The notes under the pieces: model-generated | Databases searched by the model: none | Told to the model about the DNA's origin: nothing | The model's input: only the letters and a program-made list of their open reading frames with translations | Part shown: one piece after another, positions 1-6,921 of the stretch | How positions within the stretch are numbered: the stretch's first letter is position 1 | How the letters are laid out: each line of letters begins with the position of its first letter | Assembly (NCBI GenBank): GCA_013619035.1 | Contig: JABXKX010000135.1 | Coordinates: 1-8,199 of the forward strand | Length of the DNA: 8,199 nt | Origin: Peptostreptococcaceae bacterium | GTDB taxonomy: Bacteria; Bacillota_A; Clostridia; Peptostreptococcales; Acidaminobacteraceae | Direction of reading: 5' to 3' | Translations under genes and position numbers: made by a program

Positions 1-1
1 A

Positions 2-1213
2 CTTGTTATAGCATTTGTGGTGACTTTTAGCTTTGTAGCAATCATTATTACATCTTTTGGTATTAATAATGAAGCGGTGGCTTTAGATGTAACACAGGGT
101 ATGGTATATGCAAAGGATGTTAGTTTAAATACAAAGATACCAGGTAGAATTGTAAAATTATATGTAGAAGAAGGACAAGAGGTAAAAGCTGGTGAACCTA
201 TCGTTGAGATCTCTAGTGAAGAGTTAGTGGCAAAAGAGTCACAGCTATTGGCTGTTGTAGAACAGGCAAAAGCAGGGGTTAAAGCATCAGAGGCTGTTCT
301 TGAAATGGCCAATGGAAATTACACTTTAGCACAGGCTAGAATCGATCAGGCTACGGCTGGTGTAGAAGCAAGTAAATCTCAAAGAGCGATGGCAAAGGCT
401 ATGAACGATAAAGCTACAAATGGAGCTAGAACACAACAAGTAGCTCAGGCAGAAAGTGCATTTACACTTTGGCAATCCACTTACAATCGAGCGGTAATTC
501 TTTATGATGGAGGGGCAATTTCACTTCAAAAACTTGAAGAGATTCAAACTCAGATGGAGGTATCCAAACAAACTTTAGCCATGGCTAAAGAAGGTGCACG
601 AGTAGAGGACAAAGCAGCTGCATTTGCTCAGTTATCTATGGCTGAATCTGGTGTTGTTGCCAGTGAGGCATTGGTAAGCCAAGCTGTAGAGGGATCAAAT
701 ATTGCAATGGCACAGGTGAATCAGGCACAAGCAGGTTTATTGGCATCACAAGGGAAATTAGAACAGGCAATAGCTGGTTTACAAGAGGTTCAGGTTTATT
801 TAAAAGATACGATAATAACAGCTCCGATGGACGGTGTTGTTACAACACTCAACTCTGATGAGGGTGAACTAGTATCAACAGGTACATCTATTGGTACAGT
901 CAGTAATTTGGACAAATGTTGGGTGAATGTAAATCTTGATGAAGATAAATTGAATGGTCTGAAAGAGGGTCAATCGGTAGAGGTGAAACTTCTAGCATTT
1001 GAAGGTGAAACTTTTACTGGCAAAGTTGTAACGATTAATAGATTACCAGACTTTGCAATTAAAAAAGCAACAAATGACAATGGAAACTTTGATATAATTT
1101 CATTTGGTGTAAAAATCGAGTTAGAAAACTATGATGAAACTTTAAGACCTGGAATGACAGCTGTTATTGATTTTAATTTGGGAAGTGAAAAAGATGTTGA
1201 TGAGAAGCTTTAA
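2..1213 (+). CDS. HlyD/AcrA-type membrane fusion (periplasmic adaptor) protein, 5' end cut by window
   Basis: Adaptor subunit of a multi-component exporter. The reading frame stays open to base 2 and already encodes a hydrophobic helix (LVIAFVVTFSFVAIIITSFG), so the true start lies upstream; the GTG codons at 17 and 20 fall inside the membrane anchor and are not convincing starts. Residues here are numbered from the GTG at 17. A first half-lipoyl motif (IPGRIVKLYVEEGQEVKAGE) lies near 41-60. A long Ala/Gln-rich coiled-coil hairpin spans about 70-255. The second half-lipoyl motif (ITAPMDGVV) lies near 265, and a beta-barrel region follows to the end. The hairpin tip carries R158-x3-L162-x6-S169, matching the RLS motif by which AcrA/MacA-type adaptors contact TolC. 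The domain order is that of YbhG/YhiI-like adaptors, which pair with ABC-2 permeases, as here. The stop overlaps the next gene by 20 bases. Family is certain; substrate is unknown. Confidence 0.93.
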   Translation, partial: LVIAFVVTFSFVAIIITSFGINNEAVALDVTQGMVYAKDVSLNTKIPGRIVKLYVEEGQEVKAGEPIVEISSEELVAKESQLLAVVEQAKAGVKASEAVLEMANGNYTLAQARIDQATAGVEASKSQRAMAKAMNDKATNGARTQQVAQAESAFTLWQSTYNRAVILYDGGAISLQKLEEIQTQMEVSKQTLAMAKEGARVEDKAAAFAQLSMAESGVVASEALVSQAVEGSNIAMAQVNQAQAGLLASQGKLEQAIAGLQEVQVYLKDTIITAPMDGVVTTLNSDEGELVSTGTSIGTVSNLDKCWVNVNLDEDKLNGLKEGQSVEVKLLAFEGETFTGKVVTINRLPDFAIKKATNDNGNFDIISFGVKIELENYDETLRPGMTAVIDFNLGSEKDVDEKL

Positions 1214-2360
1214 AGAAGAATGGCATAATTTATTAGAAAATAAAATGAATTTGATCATGCTTTTCATTATGCCGATTGTTATTGTAATTTTAATCAGCAC
1301 TGAATTATCTTCTGGCGTCATAGAAGACATTCCCATGGCAGTTATTGATTATGATAACTCAAGTTTTAGTAGACAATTGATAGAGAGTTTTGATCAAAAC
1401 AGCACCTTTAGTGTGATCAGCTATGCAGAAGATGAAACAGAGATGGAAAATTTAATTAGAAATAGTAATGCACGTGTGGGCATGATTATTCCAAAAGGGT
1501 TTTATAACGATGTGACATTACTAAACTCTCCTACGGTGGAAATGTTTTATGATGGCTCACATATGTCTATTACCAGTGCAGCAAAATCAAAAGCTATGGA
1601 AATTTTATTAACTTACAAAGCTGGAGCAACTATAAAACAGTTGGAGACAAGGTTAAATCTATCTTATGATGAGGCGTTTAATATTACTCAAGCATTTCAA
1701 TTTAATAATAGAAAACTATATAATGCATCGCAGAATTTTGAGAGCTTTTTAGCCCCTATTTTAATGGCTGGTGTTGTACAGTCTGCCATAGTATTGGTGG
1801 CAGCCGTTTCATTTAATCATGATATTTATTATACAGATAGAAAAAAACGTTTAGGCTATGCCTCTGGGAAAACATTGTTTTACAGTTTATGTGGCACGGT
1901 AAGTTTTTTACTGTGTATAGTGATTCAGGTAATAGTATTCAAAGTGCCGTTTAGAGGACATTTAATAGATGCAATGATTTTATCAGCGACATTTAGTTTG
2001 GCAGTGTCATCCTTTAGTGTACTCATATCAGCATTGATGAAAACAAGAATCATTGCTCTTGTTGGAGCAGCAGTGGTATTTATACCAAATTCTGTTATGG
2101 CAGGCACAACATGGCCATTGATTTCAATGCCGGTAGGGTATCAAGGATTTGGAAGATTTATGCCTTTCGCTAGATTTGTTAATAATCTGAGAAATATTTA
2201 TTTAAAAGGCATCACCATGACGGATTTGAAGGCAGATGTTCTATATTTATTTGGATTTGCTATAGTCTTTATGGTGTTTACAGAGTGTGTTGTTAGAATT
2301 ATGTCACAGCAGTTTAATCAAGAGGAGACAATTCATGAAGAGTTATGTAGAGTCATTTAA
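1194..2360 (+). CDS. ABC-2 type transporter permease (YbhR/YbhS/YhhJ-like), first of a pair
   Basis: Integral membrane permease of an ABC-2 exporter, about 388 residues. I chose ATG 1194 because GGGAAG at 1180-1185 sits about 8 bases upstream; ATG 1200 is possible, and the in-frame TTG at 1167 has no better site. Layout is typical of the ABC2_membrane_3 group: one helix at about 18-39, a large outer domain at about 40-185, then about five helices between 186 and 380. The outer domain opens with the family pattern DIPMAVIDYDNSSFSRQL and includes VGMIIPKGF. There is no Walker A or B motif, so this protein does not hydrolyse ATP itself. It overlaps the adaptor gene by 20 bases and the next permease by 26, which points to coupled translation and a shared complex. 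Substrate cannot be told; drug or small-molecule efflux is the usual guess for the family. Confidence 0.92.
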   Translation: MLMRSFKEEWHNLLENKMNLIMLFIMPIVIVILISTELSSGVIEDIPMAVIDYDNSSFSRQLIESFDQNSTFSVISYAEDETEMENLIRNSNARVGMIIPKGFYNDVTLLNSPTVEMFYDGSHMSITSAAKSKAMEILLTYKAGATIKQLETRLNLSYDEAFNITQAFQFNNRKLYNASQNFESFLAPILMAGVVQSAIVLVAAVSFNHDIYYTDRKKRLGYASGKTLFYSLCGTVSFLLCIVIQVIVFKVPFRGHLIDAMILSATFSLAVSSFSVLISALMKTRIIALVGAAVVFIPNSVMAGTTWPLISMPVGYQGFGRFMPFARFVNNLRNIYLKGITMTDLKADVLYLFGFAIVFMVFTECVVRIMSQQFNQEETIHEELCRVI

Positions 2361-3510
2361 AAGAGAGTTTCTTTCCATGTTTAAATACAAAGGTCTTTTA
2401 ATACTGTTGTTTATTGGTCCAATTTTTTTAACACTTTACTTTGGTGGTGTTTATTACAATGATTATGTAAAAGACATACCGATAGCCATTTTAGATGAAG
2501 ACAATTCCAGTATGAGTCACTTAATCAGCAATTACTTTTCATCTAATGAACGATTTACCATTACAAATTATGCCTCTTCTAGAGATGAGTTAAAGAATCT
2601 AATTGATCATAGTGAAGTACATATGGGATTAATCATTCCAGAGGGATTTGAGAGTAAAGTTACGACCTTTGAATCATCTCAAATTTTAGCGATTTTAGAT
2701 AACTCAAATATTGTTGTTTCAAATAATGCACTTGCTCAAGCCTCACTTATCACTCAGACCATATCTGCTGGTGTGGAGATGAAGTTGATTCAAGGTAAAG
2801 GTCTGTCACCTAAAATGGCAGAAAATATAGCCCTTGTTTACAATGTAGGGGAGCGTATGTTATTTGATCCCAAGATGACCTATATGAATTATTTGATTAT
2901 CTGTTTTGTAGCAGTTATTATGCAACAGTTATTGCTTTCTGCAATGGGATCAACTTTTATCAGAGATAGTGAATATCTGTCAAAGGGACATGTGTTGCCT
3001 AAAGTAATTGGTGCCAATAATGCGTTTGTAGTAGGCATCATGCCAGCGATGATTATTTGTATGATCGTACTAAAAACGATTTTTAGAGTACGGATGGTAG
3101 GCAGTATGATGACTGTTATAATAATGACCTTGTTCTTTGTATTGGCGTTAATAGGACCAAGCTTGATCATTGCATCATTAACTAAAGATCGGATTAAATA
3201 CTCACAGTTTGCGTTTATGTTATCGGTACCAACTTTTGTATCAAGTGGCTGTATGTGGCCTGTTGATCAAATGCCAAAGTATTTGGAAGTGATTGTTAGA
3301 ATGTTTTGGCCATTGATAAATTATGCAAAATTTGTTCAGGAGATTTTGGTTAAAGGTATGTCATTTCAAACGGTTATTCCCAATATGATACAGATGGCTG
3401 TGTTTATAGCGGTGTGGTTGCCGATTGGGGTTCTTTGTTATAAAAGAAGTTTTAGTGTTAACTATAAAAAGAATATTGACACTTCAGTACAACTTGTAGA
3501 AGGGTGCTAG
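2335..3510 (+). CDS. ABC-2 type transporter permease, second of a pair (tandem paralogue)
   Basis: Second membrane half of the exporter, about 391 residues. ATG 2335 is preceded by AGAGGAG at 2321-2327, seven bases away, so longer in-frame starts such as TTG 2287 are unlikely. It has the same plan as its neighbour: a first helix at about 20-41, an outer domain to about 180, and about five helices from 186 to 380. It is clearly paralogous to the upstream gene: DIPIAILDEDNSSMSHL matches DIPMAVIDYDNSSFSRQL, and MGLIIPEGF matches VGMIIPKGF. The two probably form a heterodimeric channel, as YbhR with YbhS. No nucleotide-binding domain is present. It is the last gene of the operon, followed by a terminator about 90 bases downstream. 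Confidence 0.92.
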   Translation: MKSYVESFKREFLSMFKYKGLLILLFIGPIFLTLYFGGVYYNDYVKDIPIAILDEDNSSMSHLISNYFSSNERFTITNYASSRDELKNLIDHSEVHMGLIIPEGFESKVTTFESSQILAILDNSNIVVSNNALAQASLITQTISAGVEMKLIQGKGLSPKMAENIALVYNVGERMLFDPKMTYMNYLIICFVAVIMQQLLLSAMGSTFIRDSEYLSKGHVLPKVIGANNAFVVGIMPAMIICMIVLKTIFRVRMVGSMMTVIIMTLFFVLALIGPSLIIASLTKDRIKYSQFAFMLSVPTFVSSGCMWPVDQMPKYLEVIVRMFWPLINYAKFVQEILVKGMSFQTVIPNMIQMAVFIAVWLPIGVLCYKRSFSVNYKKNIDTSVQLVEGC

Positions 3511-3565
3511 AATACATATCATTAAACAATAGAAATGTATCTACAACTTCGTATCTATATAAGTT

Positions 3566-3595
3566 GAGACATTAAAAAAACAATAAAGCTATAAT
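3566..3595 (+). promoter_or_regulatory. possible promoter (GAGACA, 18-base spacer, TATAAT)
   Basis: A perfect TATAAT at 3590-3595 has GAGACA at 3566-3571, 18 bases upstream (four of six consensus matches). Transcription would begin at about 3602, inside the first arm of the terminator hairpin, giving a leader of nearly 190 bases before the gene at 3790. The -35 is poor and the position awkward, so this is weak. Confidence 0.25.
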
Positions 3596-3597
3596 TG

Positions 3598-3625
3598 AGA
3601 GAGTCTGTGAAAACGGACTCTTTTT
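3598..3625 (+). terminator. Rho-independent terminator of the exporter operon
   Basis: GAGTCTG at 3601-3607 pairs with CGGACTC at 3614-3620 (one G-U pair) around the loop TGAAAA, followed directly by five T. Bases 3598-3600 can extend the stem into the T tract. It sits about 90 bases after the second permease stop and separates the exporter from the next operon. Confidence 0.85.
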
Positions 3626-3717
3626 GTGTGTAGAAATGTTTTATTCTTAGAATTATTCTTTTAGATAAACGTTTCATAATGCTATTTAGTGGTAAATAGT
3701 AAGTGTAATCGAACATC

Positions 3718-3745
3718 TTAACATGTTTATTATGGGTAGTATATA
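3718..3745 (+). promoter_or_regulatory. candidate promoter of the two-gene membrane-protein operon
   Basis: TTAACA at 3718-3723 (five of six -35 matches) and TATATA at 3740-3745 (four of six -10 matches) are 16 bases apart. Transcription would start at about 3752, leaving a leader of about 38 bases that includes the ribosome binding site GGGAG at 3777-3781. It is plausible but the surroundings are AT-rich, so chance matches are likely. Confidence 0.4.
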
Positions 3746-3789
3746 TTTGGGAGATTTTAAATACGAATTTACATTTGGGAGTTGATAAC

Positions 3790-5745
3790 ATGAGCAGAAA
3801 GTATTTTTTGAATAGCATTAAGTTGACAGCAGTATTTCTTGCTGTTGTGTTTTTAATGAGCACCATAACAGAAAGCGCAATGGCTGATCTAGTAGAACCT
3901 TTAGATTTCTGTATTGGTGTTGACCATCCTCCCTTTGATGAGTCATACGAGGGAGACGGGTACAGTTATCTAAGACTTGGTCTCACCATGCCATTGGAGT
4001 ATTATGACGAAGGCGCCGTATTTTCAAGCGAGCTTTCAGGTAGCGAAAACACGGTAACATCTAGTGACATGTTAGATGTAAACGGACAGTTATTCTTTAT
4101 TTTTCCCTTATACTCCTACGGTTCATATACCGTTATTGTTTATGATTACGACGAGAACATGGTTTTTCAAAATGACGTGACTGTTGATGCTTCCGAATTA
4201 GAATGCAATCCTGAATCACTTGACAAGTCGCCTCCTAAAGAGACACCTACTGAAAGCGTAGAGATAACTGAAGAAACTTCGGAGATAACTGAAGAAACTT
4301 CGGAGCTAACAGAGGAAATAACTGAAATTGAAGTGACTGAAACAGCAGAAACAATAGTTGAAACCAATCAACCGATTGATAAAGAACTAGATGAGACGGT
4401 ATGGTGGCCACTACTACTTATTGTAGGAGGTATACTTTTCGTGTTGATCGGAATATTCCTTCTTTTGAAACGGAATTGTGACAAAGAACGCAAAGCATGG
4501 TTGGCTGCAACTGAACGTGCTAATGATGCAAGTGATAAGGCAAGGAAGGCCGAAAATACTGTTGAAAAGTTATCTGATGAAAGAGAACAGCTCGAGGAAG
4601 AGCTGGCTGATATAAGAAGAACGTATCCTAGCGCTGGAAGGTCCGGTGGAGACGAGGCGTGGGTTGAAATGGATGGCCGCCGAATTACCAGTCGGGATGT
4701 AACTATGAGGCGCGAAGAAGAACGTGCTGCCTGGGACGAATACCGTAGTGACCCCAACCCCGAATCGGCATCGGAGCTTGAGGAAGATTGGAAGGATGCC
4801 GCTACTCCTTGTTCTGAAGAAGAACGCCAGGAACTTGATAAAGAGGCCAAGGAGCTTAAAGAAACCATTAAAACAGCAAAAAAAGCTGAAAAAGAAGCTG
4901 AAGAACAGGCCAAAAGTGCAAAGGAAACAGAAGATCAGGCAATCAAGAAGGCAGACGAAGCCCGTCGTACTTACGAAGAGTGTATGAAAAAAGCACTTGC
5001 TCCACCGAAAACTGCACCGGATACTACAAGTGACGGTCCTTCAGGGGGTCTAAGTGTTACTACTGGCGAAGATGAAAAGCCTTGTTGCAAGGATGATGAT
5101 CCACCTCAAGAGCGTAATCGGAAAAACCTAGGTAGAGTCAGCATCCCTATAAAACTGAAAGTCACTCTTGAGGGTGGTGGAGCTCACGAAGCAGCAGTTG
5201 CCGCTAACGATATAAGTGGACAGCTTGCAGATGCATCTGAAAAACTCGGTTGGATCAGCAAACTGATGGATGTTAAGGGTATTGGTGAATCACTTGTTCG
5301 TGACGGTGTAGGCTGGTCGCTTCTAGGTGCATCAGCAGCACCGGCTACTGGACAGGCATTTGATGTACCTGTACCGACCTCTCCAGGTCAGCTAGCGGTT
5401 GACACACTTTCGATTTTAGGAAAGATATCAAGTGTTATTATAGGAAAAGTACCTGAGCTTCAGGAACGAAGACTGCCCGATTGTGACATTCAAGCTACAA
5501 TCTCAAATAATGTCTTCAAAGCTGAATGCGTTGAAATATGGGTTTGCAGAAACGGACAATGGGTTAAAGACAGGTCACGATTTACCCTTACACTAATAAG
5601 CAAGAGCAGTGGACGTATGACCAAGCGACGTGCACTCACTTGGGCTCAAGCACAGCAGCAGATTCGTCAGTATGAAAGGATATACAGAGGTCGGCTGTCT
5701 AGAGCTCTTGACAGGCTTGCCCAATTGGAAGCGGGGTGTAGATAA
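3790..5745 (+). CDS. unrecognised single-pass membrane protein with signal peptide, acidic stalk and long coiled-coil inner region
   Basis: About 651 residues; I do not recognise the family. ATG 3790 is chosen because GGGAG at 3777-3781 sits eight bases upstream; TTG 3775 overlaps that site. In order: a signal peptide (1-32, cleavage after AMA); an outer domain of about 33-140 rich in beta-type sequence, bracketed by C41 and C139, which could form a disulphide; a Glu/Thr stalk at about 145-200 with 7-residue EITEETS repeats; one helix at 206-226, followed by KRN, which places the rest inside; a coiled coil at about 228-285; a charged segment; a second coiled coil at about 342-403 flanked by C341 and C398; a Pro-rich linker with PCC at 431-433; and a C-terminal domain at about 445-651 with C565, C580, C586 and C650. 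The stop overlaps the next start. Composition is more GC-rich and arginine codons more often CGN than in neighbouring genes. It may be a surface sensor, scaffold or adhesin; no enzyme motif is seen. Confidence 0.85.
   Translation: MSRKYFLNSIKLTAVFLAVVFLMSTITESAMADLVEPLDFCIGVDHPPFDESYEGDGYSYLRLGLTMPLEYYDEGAVFSSELSGSENTVTSSDMLDVNGQLFFIFPLYSYGSYTVIVYDYDENMVFQNDVTVDASELECNPESLDKSPPKETPTESVEITEETSEITEETSELTEEITEIEVTETAETIVETNQPIDKELDETVWWPLLLIVGGILFVLIGIFLLLKRNCDKERKAWLAATERANDASDKARKAENTVEKLSDEREQLEEELADIRRTYPSAGRSGGDEAWVEMDGRRITSRDVTMRREEERAAWDEYRSDPNPESASELEEDWKDAATPCSEEERQELDKEAKELKETIKTAKKAEKEAEEQAKSAKETEDQAIKKADEARRTYEECMKKALAPPKTAPDTTSDGPSGGLSVTTGEDEKPCCKDDDPPQERNRKNLGRVSIPIKLKVTLEGGGAHEAAVAANDISGQLADASEKLGWISKLMDVKGIGESLVRDGVGWSLLGASAAPATGQAFDVPVPTSPGQLAVDTLSILGKISSVIIGKVPELQERRLPDCDIQATISNNVFKAECVEIWVCRNGQWVKDRSRFTLTLISKSSGRMTKRRALTWAQAQQQIRQYERIYRGRLSRALDRLAQLEAGCR
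4261..4323 (+). repeat. tandem 21-base repeat encoding EITEETS units
   Basis: Bases 4261-4281 and 4282-4302 are identical, and 4303-4323 is a diverged third copy. They encode EITEETS, EITEETS and ELTEEIT (residues 158-178) in the stalk just outside the membrane helix. The unit is a multiple of three, so gain or loss of copies would change stalk length without breaking the frame. Confidence 0.9.
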
Positions 5746-6554
5746 TGTCAGGACGACTCATTAAACACCACTATTATACTCCTAGAAAGGTTGCGTACCT
5801 TTTAATAATTCTGGGGATGCTCTTTATAGCAGCTGGCACTATGATATTTCTTTTAAACACAGGTAGTGAGTCTGAGTCAGAGCTTCAAGAAGACGTTGAA
5901 AATACAGTAGAGGTTTCTCAAACTTTACAGGATGAAACCGTTTCAACCACTGAAACCATAGAATCTTCAACTTCTAGTGAAAGTAAAACAGAGGAAACAT
6001 CGCCTTCTGAAGAGACAGCAGAGGTAATTACAGAAAATCCTTTAACAGAGGAAGTACCAATTAAATTTGCCGGCGTATATTTAGACGTTGCGGGCTATTC
6101 ATTTGTAATGGCTGATGGAACAACTCCACTAGAGAGGGATGTTCCTTCATTCCATACTGTATCTGCAATCAGCGCAGAAGCAGGCGTAAACCCCAAAACA
6201 AACGATGAATCTGACACACTACTTGTGATTATGTCTGCTATACCAGACAGAGAAATGAGTATATCTGTGGTCGTTTCTACTGATGAGCTTGAACTTACCG
6301 GCACAAATCCAGATGATATTCATGGGCTTCAGTGGACCCTCACTTATTCTGATGGTGAGTTCAAAAAGACTGCACGATCGGTCACAGCTGATGGCTTGAT
6401 TACACAATTATCTGCAGAAGACTTCAATGTCAGGTATATTGGAAACGAGGACACCGCTGAGGTTGAGTTTTTCGGGCTTCCGGGAACTTATTACTATGCA
6501 GTGATGATTTATGATGACTCATACTTCACTCTGGTTCTTCCGGATACTGATTGA
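5745..6554 (+). CDS. unrecognised signal-anchored protein with acidic stalk and outer beta-rich domain
   Basis: 269 residues; no family recognised. The start is the ATG of the TAATG junction with the upstream gene (one shared base); GGGG at 5733-5736 is a weak ribosome binding site, so translation probably depends on the preceding gene. A basic N-terminus (residues 1-15, with RLIKHH and PRK) precedes a helix at about 16-37 with no clear cleavage site, which gives an inside N-terminus and an outside C-terminus. A Ser/Thr/Glu-rich stalk (about 38-104) leads to a domain at about 105-269 with alternating hydrophobic residues typical of beta strands, ending in GTYYYAVMIYDDSYFTLVL. There are no cysteines. 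The stalk resembles that of its partner, and the terminal strand pattern resembles GSYTVIVYDYDENMVF in the partner's outer domain. The two probably act together at the cell surface. Followed by a hairpin at 6605. Confidence 0.85.
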   Translation: MSGRLIKHHYYTPRKVAYLLIILGMLFIAAGTMIFLLNTGSESESELQEDVENTVEVSQTLQDETVSTTETIESSTSSESKTEETSPSEETAEVITENPLTEEVPIKFAGVYLDVAGYSFVMADGTTPLERDVPSFHTVSAISAEAGVNPKTNDESDTLLVIMSAIPDREMSISVVVSTDELELTGTNPDDIHGLQWTLTYSDGEFKKTARSVTADGLITQLSAEDFNVRYIGNEDTAEVEFFGLPGTYYYAVMIYDDSYFTLVLPDTD

Positions 6555-6604
6555 TATTGAGGCGTGTATAGAATACATTGTTTCAAGGAACTGTTCAATA
6601 CATG

Positions 6605-6630
6605 AAAGGTACTTCATATGAGGTACCTTT
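6605..6630 (+). terminator. hairpin after the two-gene operon, probable weak terminator
   Basis: AAAGGTACTTC at 6605-6615 pairs with GAGGTACCTTT at 6620-6630 (one G-T wobble) around a 4-base ATAT loop. The 11-pair stem lies 50 bases after the stop at 6554. Only three T close the stem, and the following bases (ATGCAATTATTC) are a poor T tract, so termination may be partial or the hairpin may instead protect the 3' end. The A-rich left and T-rich right ends would let it work on either strand. Confidence 0.55.
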
Positions 6631-6743
6631 ATGCAATTATTCTTAGCATTTAGGGGACTGTCTACACGTGTGGAAACAATTGCAAAGTTAGTAAGAAAAT
6701 AATATAGGAGATGAGACACCAATTTATATAGATAACTGATGTT

Positions 6744-6782
6744 TATTACAATCAATTATTTTTATATATAATGGTTGTAATA
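6744..6782. repeat. imperfect inverted repeat with embedded TATAAT
   Basis: TATTACAATCA at 6744-6754 is the near-exact reverse complement of TGGTTGTAATA at 6772-6782 (one G-T wobble), and the inner TTAT and ATAA can pair past a one-base bulge. No T tract follows. TATAAT at 6767-6772 with ATTACA at 6745-6750 (16-base spacer) could be a promoter lying within the repeat, which would fit an operator. Confidence 0.45.
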
Positions 6783-6847
6783 GATCCAAAATCATGAAGA
6801 TGATGTATGTTTTAGTGTTTATATTTGTTTGTCATCAAATTGTCACT

Positions 6848-6876
6848 TTTATAAGATAAAATAAGTATGTTATACT
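6848..6876 (+). promoter_or_regulatory. extended -10 promoter of the lipoprotein gene
   Basis: TATACT at 6871-6876 is preceded by TG at 6868-6869, an extended -10 element, and a weak -35-like TTTATA lies at 6848-6853 with a 17-base spacer. Transcription would start at about 6883, about 40 bases before ATG 6922. The TTGTCA at 6840-6845 is too far (25 bases) to be the matching -35. Confidence 0.55.
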
Positions 6877-6921
6877 GGTACAGTACGATACAAACAATAT
6901 TAGAAATTATGGAGAATTGAC

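Larger units (their letters stand above)
6555..6921. other. gene-free interval between the two-gene operon and the lipoprotein gene
   Basis: This 367-base AT-rich stretch holds a hairpin at 6605-6630, an 8-base palindrome ACACGTGT within 6660-6680, an imperfect inverted repeat at 6744-6782 and a promoter at 6848-6876. Short frames on either strand lack supporting ribosome binding sites or protein character. I see no RNA gene. The length exceeds what a simple promoter and terminator need. Confidence 0.6.

Noticed and set aside
17..22. GTG codons as the start of the adaptor gene
   Set aside because: The frame is open to the window edge and the upstream codons extend the hydrophobic anchor, so the gene most likely begins outside the window.
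3555..3866. 103-codon minus-strand frame across the gap before 3790
   Set aside because: It crosses the terminator and the 5' end of the next gene, has AT-driven composition and no recognisable protein features.
4368..4913. 181-codon minus-strand frame opposite the coiled-coil region
   Set aside because: It is a Ser-rich shadow of Glu/Lys-rich codons on the other strand, with no protein-family character and lying wholly inside a better gene.
4724..4987. 87-codon plus-strand frame inside the first unknown gene
   Set aside because: Lys/Arg-rich out-of-frame reading of the coiled-coil codons; no ribosome binding site noted.
6602..6646. 14-codon frame starting at ATG 6602 with AAGGAA upstream
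   Set aside because: The frame lies inside the hairpin stem, the spacing to the possible ribosome site is 11 bases, and the peptide has no features.
6650..6690. GGGGACTGTCTACACGTGTG, which felt like the end of an insertion sequence
   Set aside because: No transposase, no matching inverted end and no target duplication are visible in the window; an insertion-sequence database search would be needed to revive it.
6519..6755. 78-codon minus-strand frame after the two-gene operon
   Set aside because: It spans the hairpin at 6605-6630 and the end of a real gene, and its sequence looks like random AT-rich translation.
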